Assembly: GCF_017355885.1 (NCBI RefSeq)
Contig: NZ_JAFEUU010000008.1
Coordinates: 124,001-188,000 of the forward strand
Origin: Sabulicella rubraurantiaca
GTDB lineage: Bacteria > Pseudomonadota > Alphaproteobacteria > Acetobacterales > Acetobacteraceae
Direction of reading: 5' to 3'
DNA length: 64,000 nt
Shown here: piece by piece, positions 42,653 through 52,098 of the stretch
Numbering within the stretch: the first letter of the stretch is position 1
Layout: every line of letters begins with the position of its first letter
Notes under the pieces: model-generated
What the model was told of the DNA's origin: nothing
Databases searched by the model: none
What the model saw: the letters and a program-made list of their open reading frames with translations, nothing else
Position numbers and translations under genes: made by a program

Positions 42653-43030
42653 ATGAACATCAAAGAGGCGTCAGAGCGCAGCGGCGTGTCCGCGAAGATG
42701 ATCCGCCACTACGAGATGATCGGCCTACTCCGTGCCGAGCGGCGCCCGAACAATTATCGCACCTACACGTCAAGGGAGATTTCGGTGCTGCGCTTCATCC
42801 GGCACGCCCGGGACTTGAACTTTCCGCTTGCCGAGGTGAAGCGGCTCTTGGGTCTCTGGCAGGACGACCAAAAGGCGGCTGAGGAAGTGCGGACTGTCGC
42901 CATGGAGCAGGTCGAGGTTCTGGAGGAGAAGGCGCAGTCGATGCGAGCCATGGCGAAGGCGCTGCGCGATCTGGCCGAGACGATCGCATCCCAGGAAAAG
43001 CCCGACGTGCCACGCTTCGAGGTGGCCTAA
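42653..43030 (+). CDS. CueR/HmrR-like MerR-family regulator lacking the metal cysteines
   Basis: A 125-residue regulator: MNIKEASERSGVSAKMIRHY, EMIGLLRAERRPNNYRTY (winged HTH) and FIRHARDLNFPLAEVKRLLG, then a long dimerisation helix. These match CueR/HmrR closely. The C-terminal metal loop, normally C-x7-C, is replaced by TIASQEKPDVPRFEVA; the protein has no cysteine at all, so it cannot sense copper in the known way. ATG 42653 follows AGAAGG. No copper exporter adjoins. It may sense another signal or none. Confidence 0.85.
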   Translation: MNIKEASERSGVSAKMIRHYEMIGLLRAERRPNNYRTYTSREISVLRFIRHARDLNFPLAEVKRLLGLWQDDQKAAEEVRTVAMEQVEVLEEKAQSMRAMAKALRDLAETIASQEKPDVPRFEVA

Positions 43031-43272
43031 CTCGACATCTCAAGCATCGGCCTAGCGACCTCAACCAGTCTGCCGCTTGTTTGCCGTGGATCAAAGCGGT
43101 CCCGTTAAGTAGCTGCAGCTAAGTGCGGGACGAGATTCTCCTGCGTCGTCGTTCCGGGTGCAAGCGACAGCGCCCGTAGCGCATGGACGACAGGGGCACG
43201 CAGTGTGCAGCTTTGCGTTGGGCCCGAAGCCGATGTCAGCGAGGTGTCCTGACCGTGCACTCCGAGACGAGA

Positions 43273-43305
43273 AGGTCCGGGCTGGCTCCGCACCAGCCCG
43301 GACCT
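43273..43305 (-). terminator. Hairpin terminator after the small exported gene
   Basis: Perfect 13-base arms AGGTCCGGGCTGG and CCAGCCCGGACCT with a seven-base loop lie 12 bases beyond the stop of the minus-strand gene at 43317. On that strand a TTCTCGTCT tract follows. The rest of 43031-43272 contains no gene. Confidence 0.75.
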
Positions 43306-43316
43306 GATTGGGCGGC

Positions 43317-43727
43317 TCACCGGCTGGCAAGACGCCGCTGAAGGCCGCGCTGCTGGAGAAGGCTGCCATCACCGTTCATCGTGACCAGGGCGCTGGGCCG
43401 CGTGCCCGAAGGCACCCACACCACCTCGGCGCGGCCGTCGCCGGAGGTGAAGACATGGGCGACCATGCCGGTCTGGCCCCGCTGCTCGTATTGCGGCTCC
43501 AGGTAGGTGAAGGAGCGGTTCTCCTCCTCGAAGCGGGCGATGAGGTTGCCGCCGCCAACGGCGTTGCTGGGCGCGGCCGAACCGTAGTCGATGCTCGAGT
43601 CTTCGGCTCCATGGTTCATGCAGGGGCAGGATTGCGCGACGGCCGTACCGGTGCCGAGAAGCGCCGCGATGGCGGCAGACCGGGCAAGGGCCAGCGGCAA
43701 GGCATAGATCAGGGAATAGGCGTTCAT
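43317..43727 (-). CDS. Small secreted protein divergent from the first TPR regulator
   Basis: A 136-residue exported protein; the signal peptide covers residues 1-33 (ALPLALARSAAIAALLGTGT to AVAQ). The mature part has two close cysteines (SCPCMNHG) and a beta-rich body ending SALVTMNGDGSLLQQ. I do not recognise the family. GGGAGGCTC precedes the ATG at 43727. It is divergent from the winged-helix/TPR regulator at 43939 with 211 bases between, so that regulator may control it. Confidence 0.55.
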   Translation of the reverse strand: MNAYSLIYALPLALARSAAIAALLGTGTAVAQSCPCMNHGAEDSSIDYGSAAPSNAVGGGNLIARFEEENRSFTYLEPQYEQRGQTGMVAHVFTSGDGRAEVVWVPSGTRPSALVTMNGDGSLLQQRGLQRRLASR

Positions 43728-43938
43728 TTGAGCCTCCCTTGCGAAGCTGGCCGGTGCATCCGGACTATCCGAATGCTTCATTCAAGCCATTCCGCGTCGG
43801 AGACCCACAAATGCCTCGTTGCCCCCGGCTAAATCCTGATTGGGAGGTGCAAATCTTGCGCTGAAGGCATGGAATTTTGATGCAAGCCCTTCTCGCCTCC
43901 GCTAAGGCTCGCGGGGACGATGTCCGGGAGAGCCGGCC

Positions 43939-45534
43939 ATGGGGGAGAGTCATCCTTCCATCGTTTTCCGCTTTGCAGGTTTCATCCTCAATCCGAGCCG
44001 AGCGGTCCTGCGCAGTGGCGATGGCAGCGAGATCTCTTTGCGGCCGAAGACCTTCGACGTGCTGCGGCACCTCCTTGCGAACGCGGGTCGGCTGGTCACG
44101 CGTGAGGAACTCCTCGCCGCCGTCTGGCCTGGGCTCTTTGTCGCCGATGAGAGCGTCACGGGCTGCGTCGCCGAAATCCGCCGCGCCCTCCGTGACGACG
44201 GGCGGCTGCTCCGCACCCTGCCGAAACGCGGCTACCTGCTCGAAGCCGAGGTGATACAGGAGGAAGCAGGCTCCCCTCCTTCTGAAGCGACTGAGAAGCC
44301 AACTTCTCTTGGTGGCCGAACTCTGGGTGAAGCTTCCTATCACCCGCCCCTCCCAGCGGATCATCCTTCGCTCGTTGTCCTGCCCTTCGCCAATCTGAGC
44401 GGCGACCCTGACCAGGAGTACTTCTCCGACGGCATGACCGAGGAACTGATCAACCAACTCTCACGCGCGCGCTGGTTCTACGTCATCGCGCGCAATTCGA
44501 GCTTCACCTACAAGGGCCGCGCGGTAGACCCTCGTCAGGTTGGGCGCGATCTCGGCATTCAGTATGTGCTCGAAGGCAGCGTGCGCCGTGCGGCGGGCCG
44601 GGTGCGCATTTCCTGCCAGCTCATTGATGCCCAGACCGGCCACCAGCTTTGGGCCGAGCGGTTCGAGGGCACCTTGGACGACATCTTCGATCTGCAGGAT
44701 CGGGTTGCCGAAGCCGTCGCAGGCGCCATCGAGCCGAGCCTGCAGCATGCGGAGATCCAGCGCGCACGGGCCAAGCCGACCGGCAGCCTGAACGCCTACG
44801 ATCTGCTGCTCCAGGCCATGCATTGCCATCGGACCATGACGAGGGAGGGCGACGACCAAGCACTGTGCCTGCTCCGCGCGGCCATTGAGCTGGACCCCGA
44901 GTTTGCCTTGGGTAAGGCGCAACTGGCCTACACGACGATCTTCCTGGCGGCTCACAACAGGGGCAACGAAGCAATCCTGGAGGAAGGCGTCCGATGCGCT
45001 CGCGAGGCATTGGCGAGCAGTCGGGATGATCCCCTCGTTCTCGCCTTCGCAGCTTTAGCCCTCGCTTTCCACGTTGCGGACTATCCAACTGCACGCGCGG
45101 CCGCCGCGCGGGCCCAGGCGATGAGCCCCAACTCCGTCCAAATCGCCGTCTGCGCCGGATGGGTCTATGCTTTGAACAGCGAACCAGAACTCGCGCTCCA
45201 GGCCTTCCAGCGCGCGCAAAGGCTTAGTCCGCTTGATCCTGCTGTCGAGTACGTTTACGTGGGCCTCTCGTCGGTTCACGTCGCGCTTGGAGACTATGCG
45301 AGTGCGCTCGAATGGGCGGAACGCGCCGTGCAGATCGCACCAAACTACGCGCCGGGGCACCGCTACCTGATCATCGCGAGTTGGTTGCTGGGCCGTGAGG
45401 ATGCCGCCCGGGCTGCGGCAACACGGATGCTGGCGCTCTTCCCGAACGCCCGCGCGCAAATGCGTCGCTATCGGGACGATAGCTTCCGCCAGAAGATCGT
45501 TGGCGCACTAATAGCCGCAGGAATTCCAGAGTAG
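43939..45534 (+). CDS. Winged-helix/TolB-like/TPR regulator (CadC-like), copy 1
   Basis: A 531-residue protein. An OmpR-type winged helix fills residues 8-105 (LRPKTFDVLRHLLANAGRLV, WPGLFVADESVTGCVAEIRR, LPKRGYLLEAEV). A TolB N-like domain follows from about 140 (SLVVLPFANLSGDPDQEYFS through YVLEGSVRRAAGRVRI), then TPR repeats to the end. There is no membrane helix, so it is a cytoplasmic cyclase-like regulator lacking a cyclase domain. It has a paralogue at 48099 sharing both coding and leader sequence (GGGAGAGCCGGCC before the ATG). Divergent from a small exported gene. The signal is unknown. Confidence 0.88.
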   Translation: MGESHPSIVFRFAGFILNPSRAVLRSGDGSEISLRPKTFDVLRHLLANAGRLVTREELLAAVWPGLFVADESVTGCVAEIRRALRDDGRLLRTLPKRGYLLEAEVIQEEAGSPPSEATEKPTSLGGRTLGEASYHPPLPADHPSLVVLPFANLSGDPDQEYFSDGMTEELINQLSRARWFYVIARNSSFTYKGRAVDPRQVGRDLGIQYVLEGSVRRAAGRVRISCQLIDAQTGHQLWAERFEGTLDDIFDLQDRVAEAVAGAIEPSLQHAEIQRARAKPTGSLNAYDLLLQAMHCHRTMTREGDDQALCLLRAAIELDPEFALGKAQLAYTTIFLAAHNRGNEAILEEGVRCAREALASSRDDPLVLAFAALALAFHVADYPTARAAAARAQAMSPNSVQIAVCAGWVYALNSEPELALQAFQRAQRLSPLDPAVEYVYVGLSSVHVALGDYASALEWAERAVQIAPNYAPGHRYLIIASWLLGREDAARAAATRMLALFPNARAQMRRYRDDSFRQKIVGALIAAGIPE

Positions 45535-45710
45535 CGCGTCATAACGCGAACTGCTGCAGGGCCGTTACAGGAGATCTGCGCAACCTCACAACAGCGGAAG
45601 CTTGAATGCCGGTCACAGGCTCTGCTGGCCGTGTTTTCCTATCCTTCGTGCCATGAAAGACACGGGCATCGAGGCTCAGCCGTGAGTGGGCCGCCAACGG
45701 AACAGCCAGC

Positions 45711-47543
45711 TCATTGTGCGCGGCAGACTTGCATCAGTCTCGTGAGGTTGTTCAGGACCGGACGGCAGGACGCGCGGTCGAAACCGATCCCCAGGACGCG
45801 CAGCACGTGGACGTCCAGGCTTGGCCCGTCGTCGGCGACGTCAGGGCTCTCCACAAGCACGAAGACAGGCCCAGTGTGCTCCCGGATCATTCGCTCCGTC
45901 TCGTCCGCCATGCGGTGCCCCTTCATGGAGAGGGCCTCGCCCACGTCCCAGGCGGCTCCCCCGCCCACGGTCCACCTCGTCGCTCCCACGAAACGGATCT
46001 CGCGACCAGCCAGGAAAGGAGCAGCAAAGGATACGTACATCCCGGCCGCCACCACCAGCGAGCCCTCGGGAAGCTCAACGCGGGTAACCCCCACCGCCCT
46101 CGAGCTACGCGGCGCCCACTGCGGGTCAAAGCTCTCGCGAGAATGATCAGGGTATTCGGTGACCAGGGCACATACGCCGAGGACGGCGCCCATGCAAAGC
46201 GCGGCTCCTCGACGCCACAGCGCGCTCATCAGGTCTCTCTCTACCCGCCTTCGGCCATTCGGGGCTGCGAGCATCAGGGCACGGCCTGCCGCCCAAACCG
46301 GGACGCCGAGCAGCGCTTCGACCGGCAGAGCGTAGCGAAGGATCGAGAAGGTGCTGAGCCACGCCACGTAGGCGACGAGAAGGAAGCCCATCACCGCGTG
46401 CGCCGCACGCGTGGCCGCGTCCGGGACGGCGCCCGCGCAAGCGTCTTCTGTCGCACCGCCGCCAGTGAGGCCACCTCTGGATCGCAATCGGCGCCAGGCT
46501 TCACCTCCGGTGGCCAGCAGCAGGGCGGCGAGACCAACCGCGAAGCGCGGGTCGGCCATGGGCGGCTCGATGACCAGCCCTTCCGTGCGGTGCGCCCAGA
46601 GCACGGGATAAAGCAGCGCTTCCGTCAGCGTGCGGGGAAGGAAGCCAAGGTCACTCGGGTTCTCGGGCAGGAACCATGGCGAGCGGAAGACGTTGTTGAA
46701 GAACGGTCCAAAGGGATTGCCGAACCGTTCCCAAAGGAACCATCCCCAGAGACCGTAGACTAACGCGAAGCCGAGCACACCGCCCGCCGCGAGCAGCGCA
46801 ACGGCGCGAGCGCGCGCCTGCGGCGCGGCCAGGATGGCAGCGATCACCAAGGCGGGCGGGTAGATGACCGCAGTCAGCTTCAGCCCAATCGCGCCGCCGC
46901 CGAGGGCGCCTGCAAGCAGCCGCAGCCTCTCGGCACGGCGGCCTTCCCCGGCGTCGTCAGCACTCGCCGCGAGCAGCAGCGCCAGCAGAGCACCGACAAC
47001 GACGCATGCCACCTGGACGTCGTTTTGGGTCGCGCCCACCTCGGGCAGCGTCGCCGCTCCGGTCAGCCCAAAGAGCGCGACCAGGAGGCTGGCCCCCGTC
47101 GCACGGCGGGCTGCCCCGTGGCAGGCGACGTTGGTGACCGCGAGCACCAGGAAAGCGAGCAGCCCAAGATAGCCGGCCTGCAGCATGGTGACGGCCCTGG
47201 GCCAGCCATTCAGCGGGCTCGTGGTCAGGAGATAGAATGGCAGGTCGAGGAGTGGGTGGAGAAAGCTATGCATCCCCGCCGGCGCGAGGTCGATGTTCCA
47301 CCGCCCCTCCAGAAGAGCCCAAGCATTGTGATAGTGGTAGTTGCGCAGGTCGGGATTGACGTCGCGCCCGAGAGCAAGAGCAGTTATTGCCGCCGCGGCC
47401 CAGCAGGCAATGAATACACCCCATCCCATCCGCACGCCGGGCTCGTGCTTTCGGCACGCAAAGGTTGCAGATGCAAGCTCAGTAAGCCCTGGCTTGTGGA
47501 GGATGACTTCCCTCTCGGGCGTTTCCAGAAGCTGCTTTGCCAT
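45711..47543 (-). CDS. Multi-spanning membrane protein, GT-C glycosyltransferase-like
   Basis: A 610-residue integral membrane protein with about ten hydrophobic segments. An early periplasmic loop contains NPDLRNYHYHNAWALLEGRW, where acidic and aromatic residues sit as in GT-C enzymes that use polyprenyl-phosphate sugars. Later loops have GWFLWERFGNPFGPFFNNVF and a long soluble C-terminus. The DUF2029/ArnT relationship is inferred from topology, not proven. GGGAGACACGAC precedes ATG 47543. It lies between the two paralogous regulators and is convergent with the first. Confidence 0.6.
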   Translation of the reverse strand: MAKQLLETPEREVILHKPGLTELASATFACRKHEPGVRMGWGVFIACWAAAAITALALGRDVNPDLRNYHYHNAWALLEGRWNIDLAPAGMHSFLHPLLDLPFYLLTTSPLNGWPRAVTMLQAGYLGLLAFLVLAVTNVACHGAARRATGASLLVALFGLTGAATLPEVGATQNDVQVACVVVGALLALLLAASADDAGEGRRAERLRLLAGALGGGAIGLKLTAVIYPPALVIAAILAAPQARARAVALLAAGGVLGFALVYGLWGWFLWERFGNPFGPFFNNVFRSPWFLPENPSDLGFLPRTLTEALLYPVLWAHRTEGLVIEPPMADPRFAVGLAALLLATGGEAWRRLRSRGGLTGGGATEDACAGAVPDAATRAAHAVMGFLLVAYVAWLSTFSILRYALPVEALLGVPVWAAGRALMLAAPNGRRRVERDLMSALWRRGAALCMGAVLGVCALVTEYPDHSRESFDPQWAPRSSRAVGVTRVELPEGSLVVAAGMYVSFAAPFLAGREIRFVGATRWTVGGGAAWDVGEALSMKGHRMADETERMIREHTGPVFVLVESPDVADDGPSLDVHVLRVLGIGFDRASCRPVLNNLTRLMQVCRAQ

Positions 47544-47630
47544 GTCGTGTCTCCCGAGATCTGGCCACTGTTCTCAAAGCACCTGCCTTAGGGCGAGCTT
47601 TCCCTAAGCTGCGTAGAAGACGCCCGGCTC

Positions 47631-47888
47631 TCAGAAAGGGAGCATCCCCCGCACGATATCTCTTTGCATGAGCAGATCGCCGGCATATCGATGAGCGTCT
47701 GGCCGCAACCCTATGTCGGCGAGCATCCGGTCGCTCACATGGGCGAGTTCGTCCCGCTCCCCTGGCAGCTTGAATGCTTGAAGCCACGCAGTCAGGCGGA
47801 CGTAGAGCCTTGCCGAGCGGTTTCCCTGCCGGCTGGCTGGCCTGGCGAGCGGGATTTGAAAGGCGGAGATCGGGGCTGAGTAGGACAT
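47631..47888 (-). CDS. DUF1127 small protein
   Basis: An 85-residue protein whose second half is the DUF1127 pattern: TAWLQAFKLPGERDELAHVS, then DRMLADIGL, which in the family reads LxxLsDrxLxDIGL. Small alphaproteobacterial DUF1127 proteins bind RNA or act in phosphate and carbon metabolism. GGGAGGCTTACG precedes ATG 47888. It is divergent from the second TPR regulator, in the same geometry as the exported gene beside the first one. Confidence 0.75.
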   Translation of the reverse strand: MSYSAPISAFQIPLARPASRQGNRSARLYVRLTAWLQAFKLPGERDELAHVSDRMLADIGLRPDAHRYAGDLLMQRDIVRGMLPF

Positions 47889-48098
47889 CGTAAGCCTCCC
47901 TGCTGGCTCGGCCGGCCTCCCAGACCATCCGGGCACTGCCGCCAAGCCGTTCTGCATCGGTGGCCCGAGGGTGCCTTGGCGGCCCGAAACTCGTCCTGGA
48001 AAGGAGGTGGAAGTCTCGTAGAAACGAGGTGGAATCTTGCTGCGCCCCCTTCCCTCCTGCGCCTAGGCTTCCCGGGGAGATATCCACGGGAGCCGGCC

Positions 48099-49703
48099 AT
48101 GGATGAAGCGAAGAGCGCTGCCGCCTTCCGCTTCGCGGGCTTCACCCTCGACCCGCGGCGCGGGGCGCTGATCGACGGTTCCGGCGGGGAGGTCGCCCTG
48201 CGGCCGAAAACCTTCGGCGTGCTGCGGCACCTTCTTGCGAACGCAGGTCGACTGGTCACGCGCGAGGAGCTGCTCGCCGCAGTCTGGCCGGGGATTTTTG
48301 TGGCCGATGAAAGCGTCACAGGCTGCGTCGCCGAGATCCGTCGGGCGCTCGGCGACGACGGGCGACTGCTCCGCACCATGCCGAAGCGAGGGTACCTGCT
48401 CGAGGCCGAGGTGACGCAGGCTACCGGCGACGCATCAGAAACCAAGGACGCGGAGAAGGCCCCGTCCTTTGACCGCCAAGCGTCGGGTGAGGCCACGCCA
48501 CATCCCCTCGTCCCGCCAGCCCGCGCCTCCCTTGTCGTCCTGCCCTTCGCCAACCTGAGCGGTGATCCCGAGCAGGACTACTTCGCCGATGGCATCACGG
48601 AGGAGTTGACGACGGCACTGAGCCGGGTCCGTTGGTTCTTCGTCATCGCCCGGAACTCCGCCTTCACCTACAAAGGGCGTGCTGTGGATGTGCGCCAGGT
48701 CGGTCGGGAGCTTGGCGTTCGCTATGTGCTTGAGGGCAGCGTCCGCAAGGCTGGCGAGCGCGTCCGCATCACAGCCCAACTCACCGAAACTGAGACGGGG
48801 CACCATGTCTGGGCGGACCGCTTTGAGGGCACATTCGGCGACATTTTCGCCCTCCAGGACCAAGTGGCCGAGGCTGTGGCAGGTGCGGTCGAGCCGAGCC
48901 TTCAGGCCGCCGAGATCGTGCGCGCCTCCGCCAAGCCGACCGAGAGCCTCGACGCCTACGACCTTTACTTGCGTGCGCTCAGCCGGATCTACCGCATGAC
49001 GCGCGAAGACAGCGATGCAGCGCTTACCCTGTTCCGCCAAGCGGTCGAACTTGACCCGGATTTCGCGCGGGCAAGAGCCAACAGCGCCGCGTACCGGGTG
49101 GTTCGGAAAACGCAGGGTTGGTCTGAACCTAAGGAATGGGCGGAAGGCGCAGCCTGGGCGAGAGCGGTTCTAAGATTTGACCAGGACGACCCGGGTGTCC
49201 TTCGGTGCGCAGCCCTCGCAGTCGCCCATCTCGCTCGGGACTATGCGGCCGGCGTCGCGGCGGCCGAGCGGGCCATCGCGCTGAACAGCGGCTCGGCCCA
49301 GGTCCTGCTAAGCTGCGCGTGGGTCTTCATCTATGCGTGCCAGCCCGAGAGGGCGATCCCGCTTTTCGAGCGCGCCATACGTCTCAGCCCGCACGACCCC
49401 GAGGAAGCCTTTATGCTTTCTGGCATTGCGTTGGCCTATCTCGTCACAGGTGACTTCGAGGCCGCTGTTCAATGGGCCGATCGCTCGGTGAGTCACGCAC
49501 CGAATTGGCTATCAGGACGTCGTACGTTGATTGGCGCGCTCATGCTGTCCGGCCGGGAGGTAAAGGCTCACGAGGCCGCAGCGGCTTTGAAAAATGTCGC
49601 GCCGCAAGATCGCAGCCTCGAGGCAGTAATTCCTCCTCTCCGGAATAAGGATATCCGCGACCGCTACATCGCGGCCTTGAGAGCGGCTGGCGTACCAGGC
49701 TGA
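48099..49703 (+). CDS. Winged-helix/TolB-like/TPR regulator (CadC-like), copy 2
   Basis: A 534-residue paralogue of the 43939 protein, with winged helix (LRPKTFGVLRHLLANAGRLV, WPGIFVADESVTGCVAEIRR), TolB-like part (VLPFANLSGDPEQDYFADGI) and TPR repeats ending IRDRYIAALRAAG. Winged helix and TolB-like parts are strongly conserved between copies, TPR parts much less, which suggests the sensing part has diverged. ATG 48099 starts the conserved block and has the same GGGAGCCGGCC leader. It is divergent from the DUF1127 gene. Confidence 0.88.
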   Translation: MDEAKSAAAFRFAGFTLDPRRGALIDGSGGEVALRPKTFGVLRHLLANAGRLVTREELLAAVWPGIFVADESVTGCVAEIRRALGDDGRLLRTMPKRGYLLEAEVTQATGDASETKDAEKAPSFDRQASGEATPHPLVPPARASLVVLPFANLSGDPEQDYFADGITEELTTALSRVRWFFVIARNSAFTYKGRAVDVRQVGRELGVRYVLEGSVRKAGERVRITAQLTETETGHHVWADRFEGTFGDIFALQDQVAEAVAGAVEPSLQAAEIVRASAKPTESLDAYDLYLRALSRIYRMTREDSDAALTLFRQAVELDPDFARARANSAAYRVVRKTQGWSEPKEWAEGAAWARAVLRFDQDDPGVLRCAALAVAHLARDYAAGVAAAERAIALNSGSAQVLLSCAWVFIYACQPERAIPLFERAIRLSPHDPEEAFMLSGIALAYLVTGDFEAAVQWADRSVSHAPNWLSGRRTLIGALMLSGREVKAHEAAAALKNVAPQDRSLEAVIPPLRNKDIRDRYIAALRAAGVPG

Positions 49704-50144
49704 GAGTGCCATGCGGGCCGGAGGCTTGCAGCCGCTCTCAAAGCGTCCGCCGCGAAGGCGCTAGGCGCTTCTCCATCTCGAAATCTAATCCTTTCAAGCG
49801 CGGCCGACTGACCTCAGCCACACCTCCGCCTGACACCCGGCCTGGCGCGCGGATACGCGCACCAGCACTGAGGAGGCGCGACCATTCACGCGCCAAGCCT
49901 GCACCCGACGGAAGCGCCAAGGGCGAAGGGGAAAGGCATCCATCAGGATGCCGGCCTTCGCGGCCTCGCTCGCACCGGCAGCAGGCCTCTCGGCGGACAC
50001 GATCAGTGGCGTGGCACGGCTCCTTTGTTCGCTAAATGTTCCCTCTAGCCTCCCTCTGCGTCAAGCCGATTCCGGCGGGCTGCCCGACCCGGTTCTTTCG
50101 AGGAGGAGCAACCCGCTTCTCCAATCCCGGAAAAGGACAAGACC
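49704..50144. other. Gene-free stretch
   Basis: No coding frame that I can support. It ends with AGGAGGAGC and a CCGGAAAAGGA leader ahead of the gene at 50145. Confidence 0.4.
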
Positions 50145-50672
50145 GTGCCTTGGACGAATTACAGCCTCGCGCCGGGCCAGCCGGTGAATGCCGCCTTTCT
50201 TCGCTCGAAGCTCTGTCACCTTGCGCATGGCAAGCGCTACACGGTCGTGGCCGACGCCCTCACCGAAGTTGGCTACTACGCCGCGGTCGCTGAGCGCGAC
50301 CTCAAGACCGGCACCAGCCGGATCTTCGCCACCACCGCTCGCTTCTTCCGCCACGCGGCCGCGCTGAGCGTCGAATGGCAGACGGAGTTCAACGAACCGC
50401 AGCTGCGCGAATGCCCGGAGGCTGTCTTCAACGCCCTCACGCCGCTCGCGGCGCACCAGGCCAAGGCGCGGCAATGGCGCGACGTGGTGAGGCAGCGCAT
50501 CGAGGCCTCCCGCCCGGTCTGGCCGGACTGGCTGAAGCCGCAGCCCAGCAAGAAGCACGACCACCGGCAAGGCTGGCTCTTCGCCAGAAAGGCTGACGCG
50601 GCCCCCAGGCGGGGGCCTCGGGCCTCGCTTCACAAAATCGTTGCGGAGGCATCAAACGTAACGATACGGTAG
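50145..50672 (+). CDS. Hypothetical protein, 175 aa
   Basis: A cytoplasmic protein opening MPWTNYSLAPGQPVNAAFLR. It has a helical middle (FFRHAAALSVEWQTEFNEPQ) and a tryptophan-containing motif WPDWLKPQPSKKHDHRQ before a basic tail. I do not recognise the family. GGAAAAGGA precedes the ATG. Codon use matches neighbours and the frame is free of competing reading frames, so it is likely real. Confidence 0.5.
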   Translation: MPWTNYSLAPGQPVNAAFLRSKLCHLAHGKRYTVVADALTEVGYYAAVAERDLKTGTSRIFATTARFFRHAAALSVEWQTEFNEPQLRECPEAVFNALTPLAAHQAKARQWRDVVRQRIEASRPVWPDWLKPQPSKKHDHRQGWLFARKADAAPRRGPRASLHKIVAEASNVTIR

Positions 50673-50718
50673 TGTCAACGCGCTTGCGGCGGGGGCACAT
50701 CGTGACCAACGAGCTGGC

Positions 50719-51261
50719 TTGCGAGGAAGAGACGAAGAACTGTGTGAGGCGGCCCGCCAGGCGGGACGCGCTTCAGACGGTCTGTCTCCGGTAATCCATC
50801 GCAGAGCGGTGCTGGGATTCCAGGCCAGCCTCCTCCCATGCGCAGTGACGGTCTGGCTTTCCCCTAGAATGTCATCTGCTCAGGCCGGGATATTTCTCCT
50901 CGCAATCGATGTGTCGCCTGAGGTCGCGGCCGGAGCGGTTGTGGTCGACGTCCGAAGCTCGACGGAGAGGCATCGCGACGGTGCGCCGCGCATGCGGCAC
51001 CACTGGATCCCGCTCGGCGCGGAGCGATGGTCGGGAGCCGCGACGCCGCCGGAGCGCCAAGATTTTCTGCGACGAGTTTCAGGCACCTTCGGTCCAGCTG
51101 GAAGCGCGCCTCGCCTCATCGTCCTCTGCTCCATCGGCGTGAGGTCGGCATCCGCGGTGCATCTTCTCGCTGCATCCGGCTACGACGCGGAAAGTCCGCA
51201 GGATGGTTGGCTCGGCAATGAGACAGGCCCCGGCCTGCGTGCCATCGAGCCACGTGGCTGA
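50719..51261 (+). CDS. Exported rhodanese-like protein
   Basis: A 180-residue protein with an N-terminal hydrophobic export region containing twin arginines (HRRAVLGFQASLLP). The rhodanese fold follows: AGAVVVDVRSSTERHRDGAP, HHWIPLGAERW and the active-site loop LIVLCSIGVRSASAVHLL with the catalytic cysteine, then SPQDGWLGNETGPGL. The start is uncertain; the signal region may begin nearer 50793. A lipoprotein gene begins 35 bases downstream, so the pair may be an operon for periplasmic sulfur or redox chemistry. Confidence 0.7.
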   Translation: MRGRDEELCEAARQAGRASDGLSPVIHRRAVLGFQASLLPCAVTVWLSPRMSSAQAGIFLLAIDVSPEVAAGAVVVDVRSSTERHRDGAPRMRHHWIPLGAERWSGAATPPERQDFLRRVSGTFGPAGSAPRLIVLCSIGVRSASAVHLLAASGYDAESPQDGWLGNETGPGLRAIEPRG

Positions 51262-51296
51262 GTGTCCGGGATGACAGAACAAACGAGAAGGACTCC

Positions 51297-51956
51297 ATGG
51301 AGAACACACGCAGCGAGATCGTGCCGATGATCGCCCGTCACGCCCTTCCCCTTGCTCTCCTGCTCTCTGCATGCGCGGCGGAAGATCGCGGCGCTCCAAC
51401 CGCAGGCAGCGGCCAACCCGTGGATATCCGAGCCGCCGCCGCTGCGTGCGGCCGCACGATCCCGGCCGCAGGGACCTACCTGTACCGGACCTCCTCGGAG
51501 GGCGACGTCCAGGAGGAACGCTCTGCTGAAAACCCGCTGATGCGGAGGAGGTCTGACGGCTTTACGCGCGTAGACCCATGCGGACGGGTGATCGAGCGAA
51601 CCGGCCAGAATGCCGTCCGCTTCTCGCCACACAACGGACAGTTGCCCGGCGTGCCGATGACCCTTGGCCATCGGTGGACACAGGACTATTCGTCTCAAAG
51701 CCAAAGAGACCCGCATCAACGCCGCAAGACATGCAATGTGGCTGCTGCCGAGGATGTTACCGTGCCAGCGGGCACATTCCCCAGCTGGCGTGTCGAGTGC
51801 ATCAACCAGCGGCTCGGCGTGATGCACCCGATCAACGAGGTAGTCTCGTTTCGGCAGGGAGATCTTATTCTTCTTCGGTACGATGGTTCGTCCATAGGCG
51901 GAATTCGAAACACCATTGAGTTGCTCGCGCTCCCTGGAAACGCAGGAGGCCGTTAG
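51297..51956 (+). CDS. Lipoprotein of unknown function
   Basis: A 219-residue protein with a lipobox LALLLSACAAE (Cys 26) after a short hydrophobic stretch. The mature part has four further cysteines (AACGRT, DPCGR, KTCNV, VECINQ), which could form disulfides. It ends without a known domain. RBS AGAAGGA precedes ATG 51297. A 12-base perfect hairpin follows at 52011. Confidence 0.65.
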   Translation: MENTRSEIVPMIARHALPLALLLSACAAEDRGAPTAGSGQPVDIRAAAAACGRTIPAAGTYLYRTSSEGDVQEERSAENPLMRRRSDGFTRVDPCGRVIERTGQNAVRFSPHNGQLPGVPMTLGHRWTQDYSSQSQRDPHQRRKTCNVAAAEDVTVPAGTFPSWRVECINQRLGVMHPINEVVSFRQGDLILLRYDGSSIGGIRNTIELLALPGNAGGR

Positions 51957-52010
51957 CCGCCCGGCGCCCGCGTCAGCACAGTTGCAGGTGGGCATATCAA
52001 AACGAGAGAC

Positions 52011-52044
52011 ATGAGCCGAGATCACTCTCAGCATCTCGGCTCAT
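52011..52044. terminator. Hairpin after the lipoprotein gene
   Basis: Perfect 12-base arms ATGAGCCGAGAT and ATCTCGGCTCAT enclose a ten-base loop. No U-tract follows on the plus strand. It is either a weak terminator or a structural element. Confidence 0.5.
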
Positions 52045-52098
52045 AGCGATCCGTGGCAGGCGCATCCTCGTGGCTATCCCTGCTCTCTTCCCTCCGAG

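Noticed and set aside
45714-46763. A 349-codon plus-strand reading frame
   Set aside because: It is antisense to the multi-spanning membrane protein and shows only arginine- and histidine-rich shadow composition.
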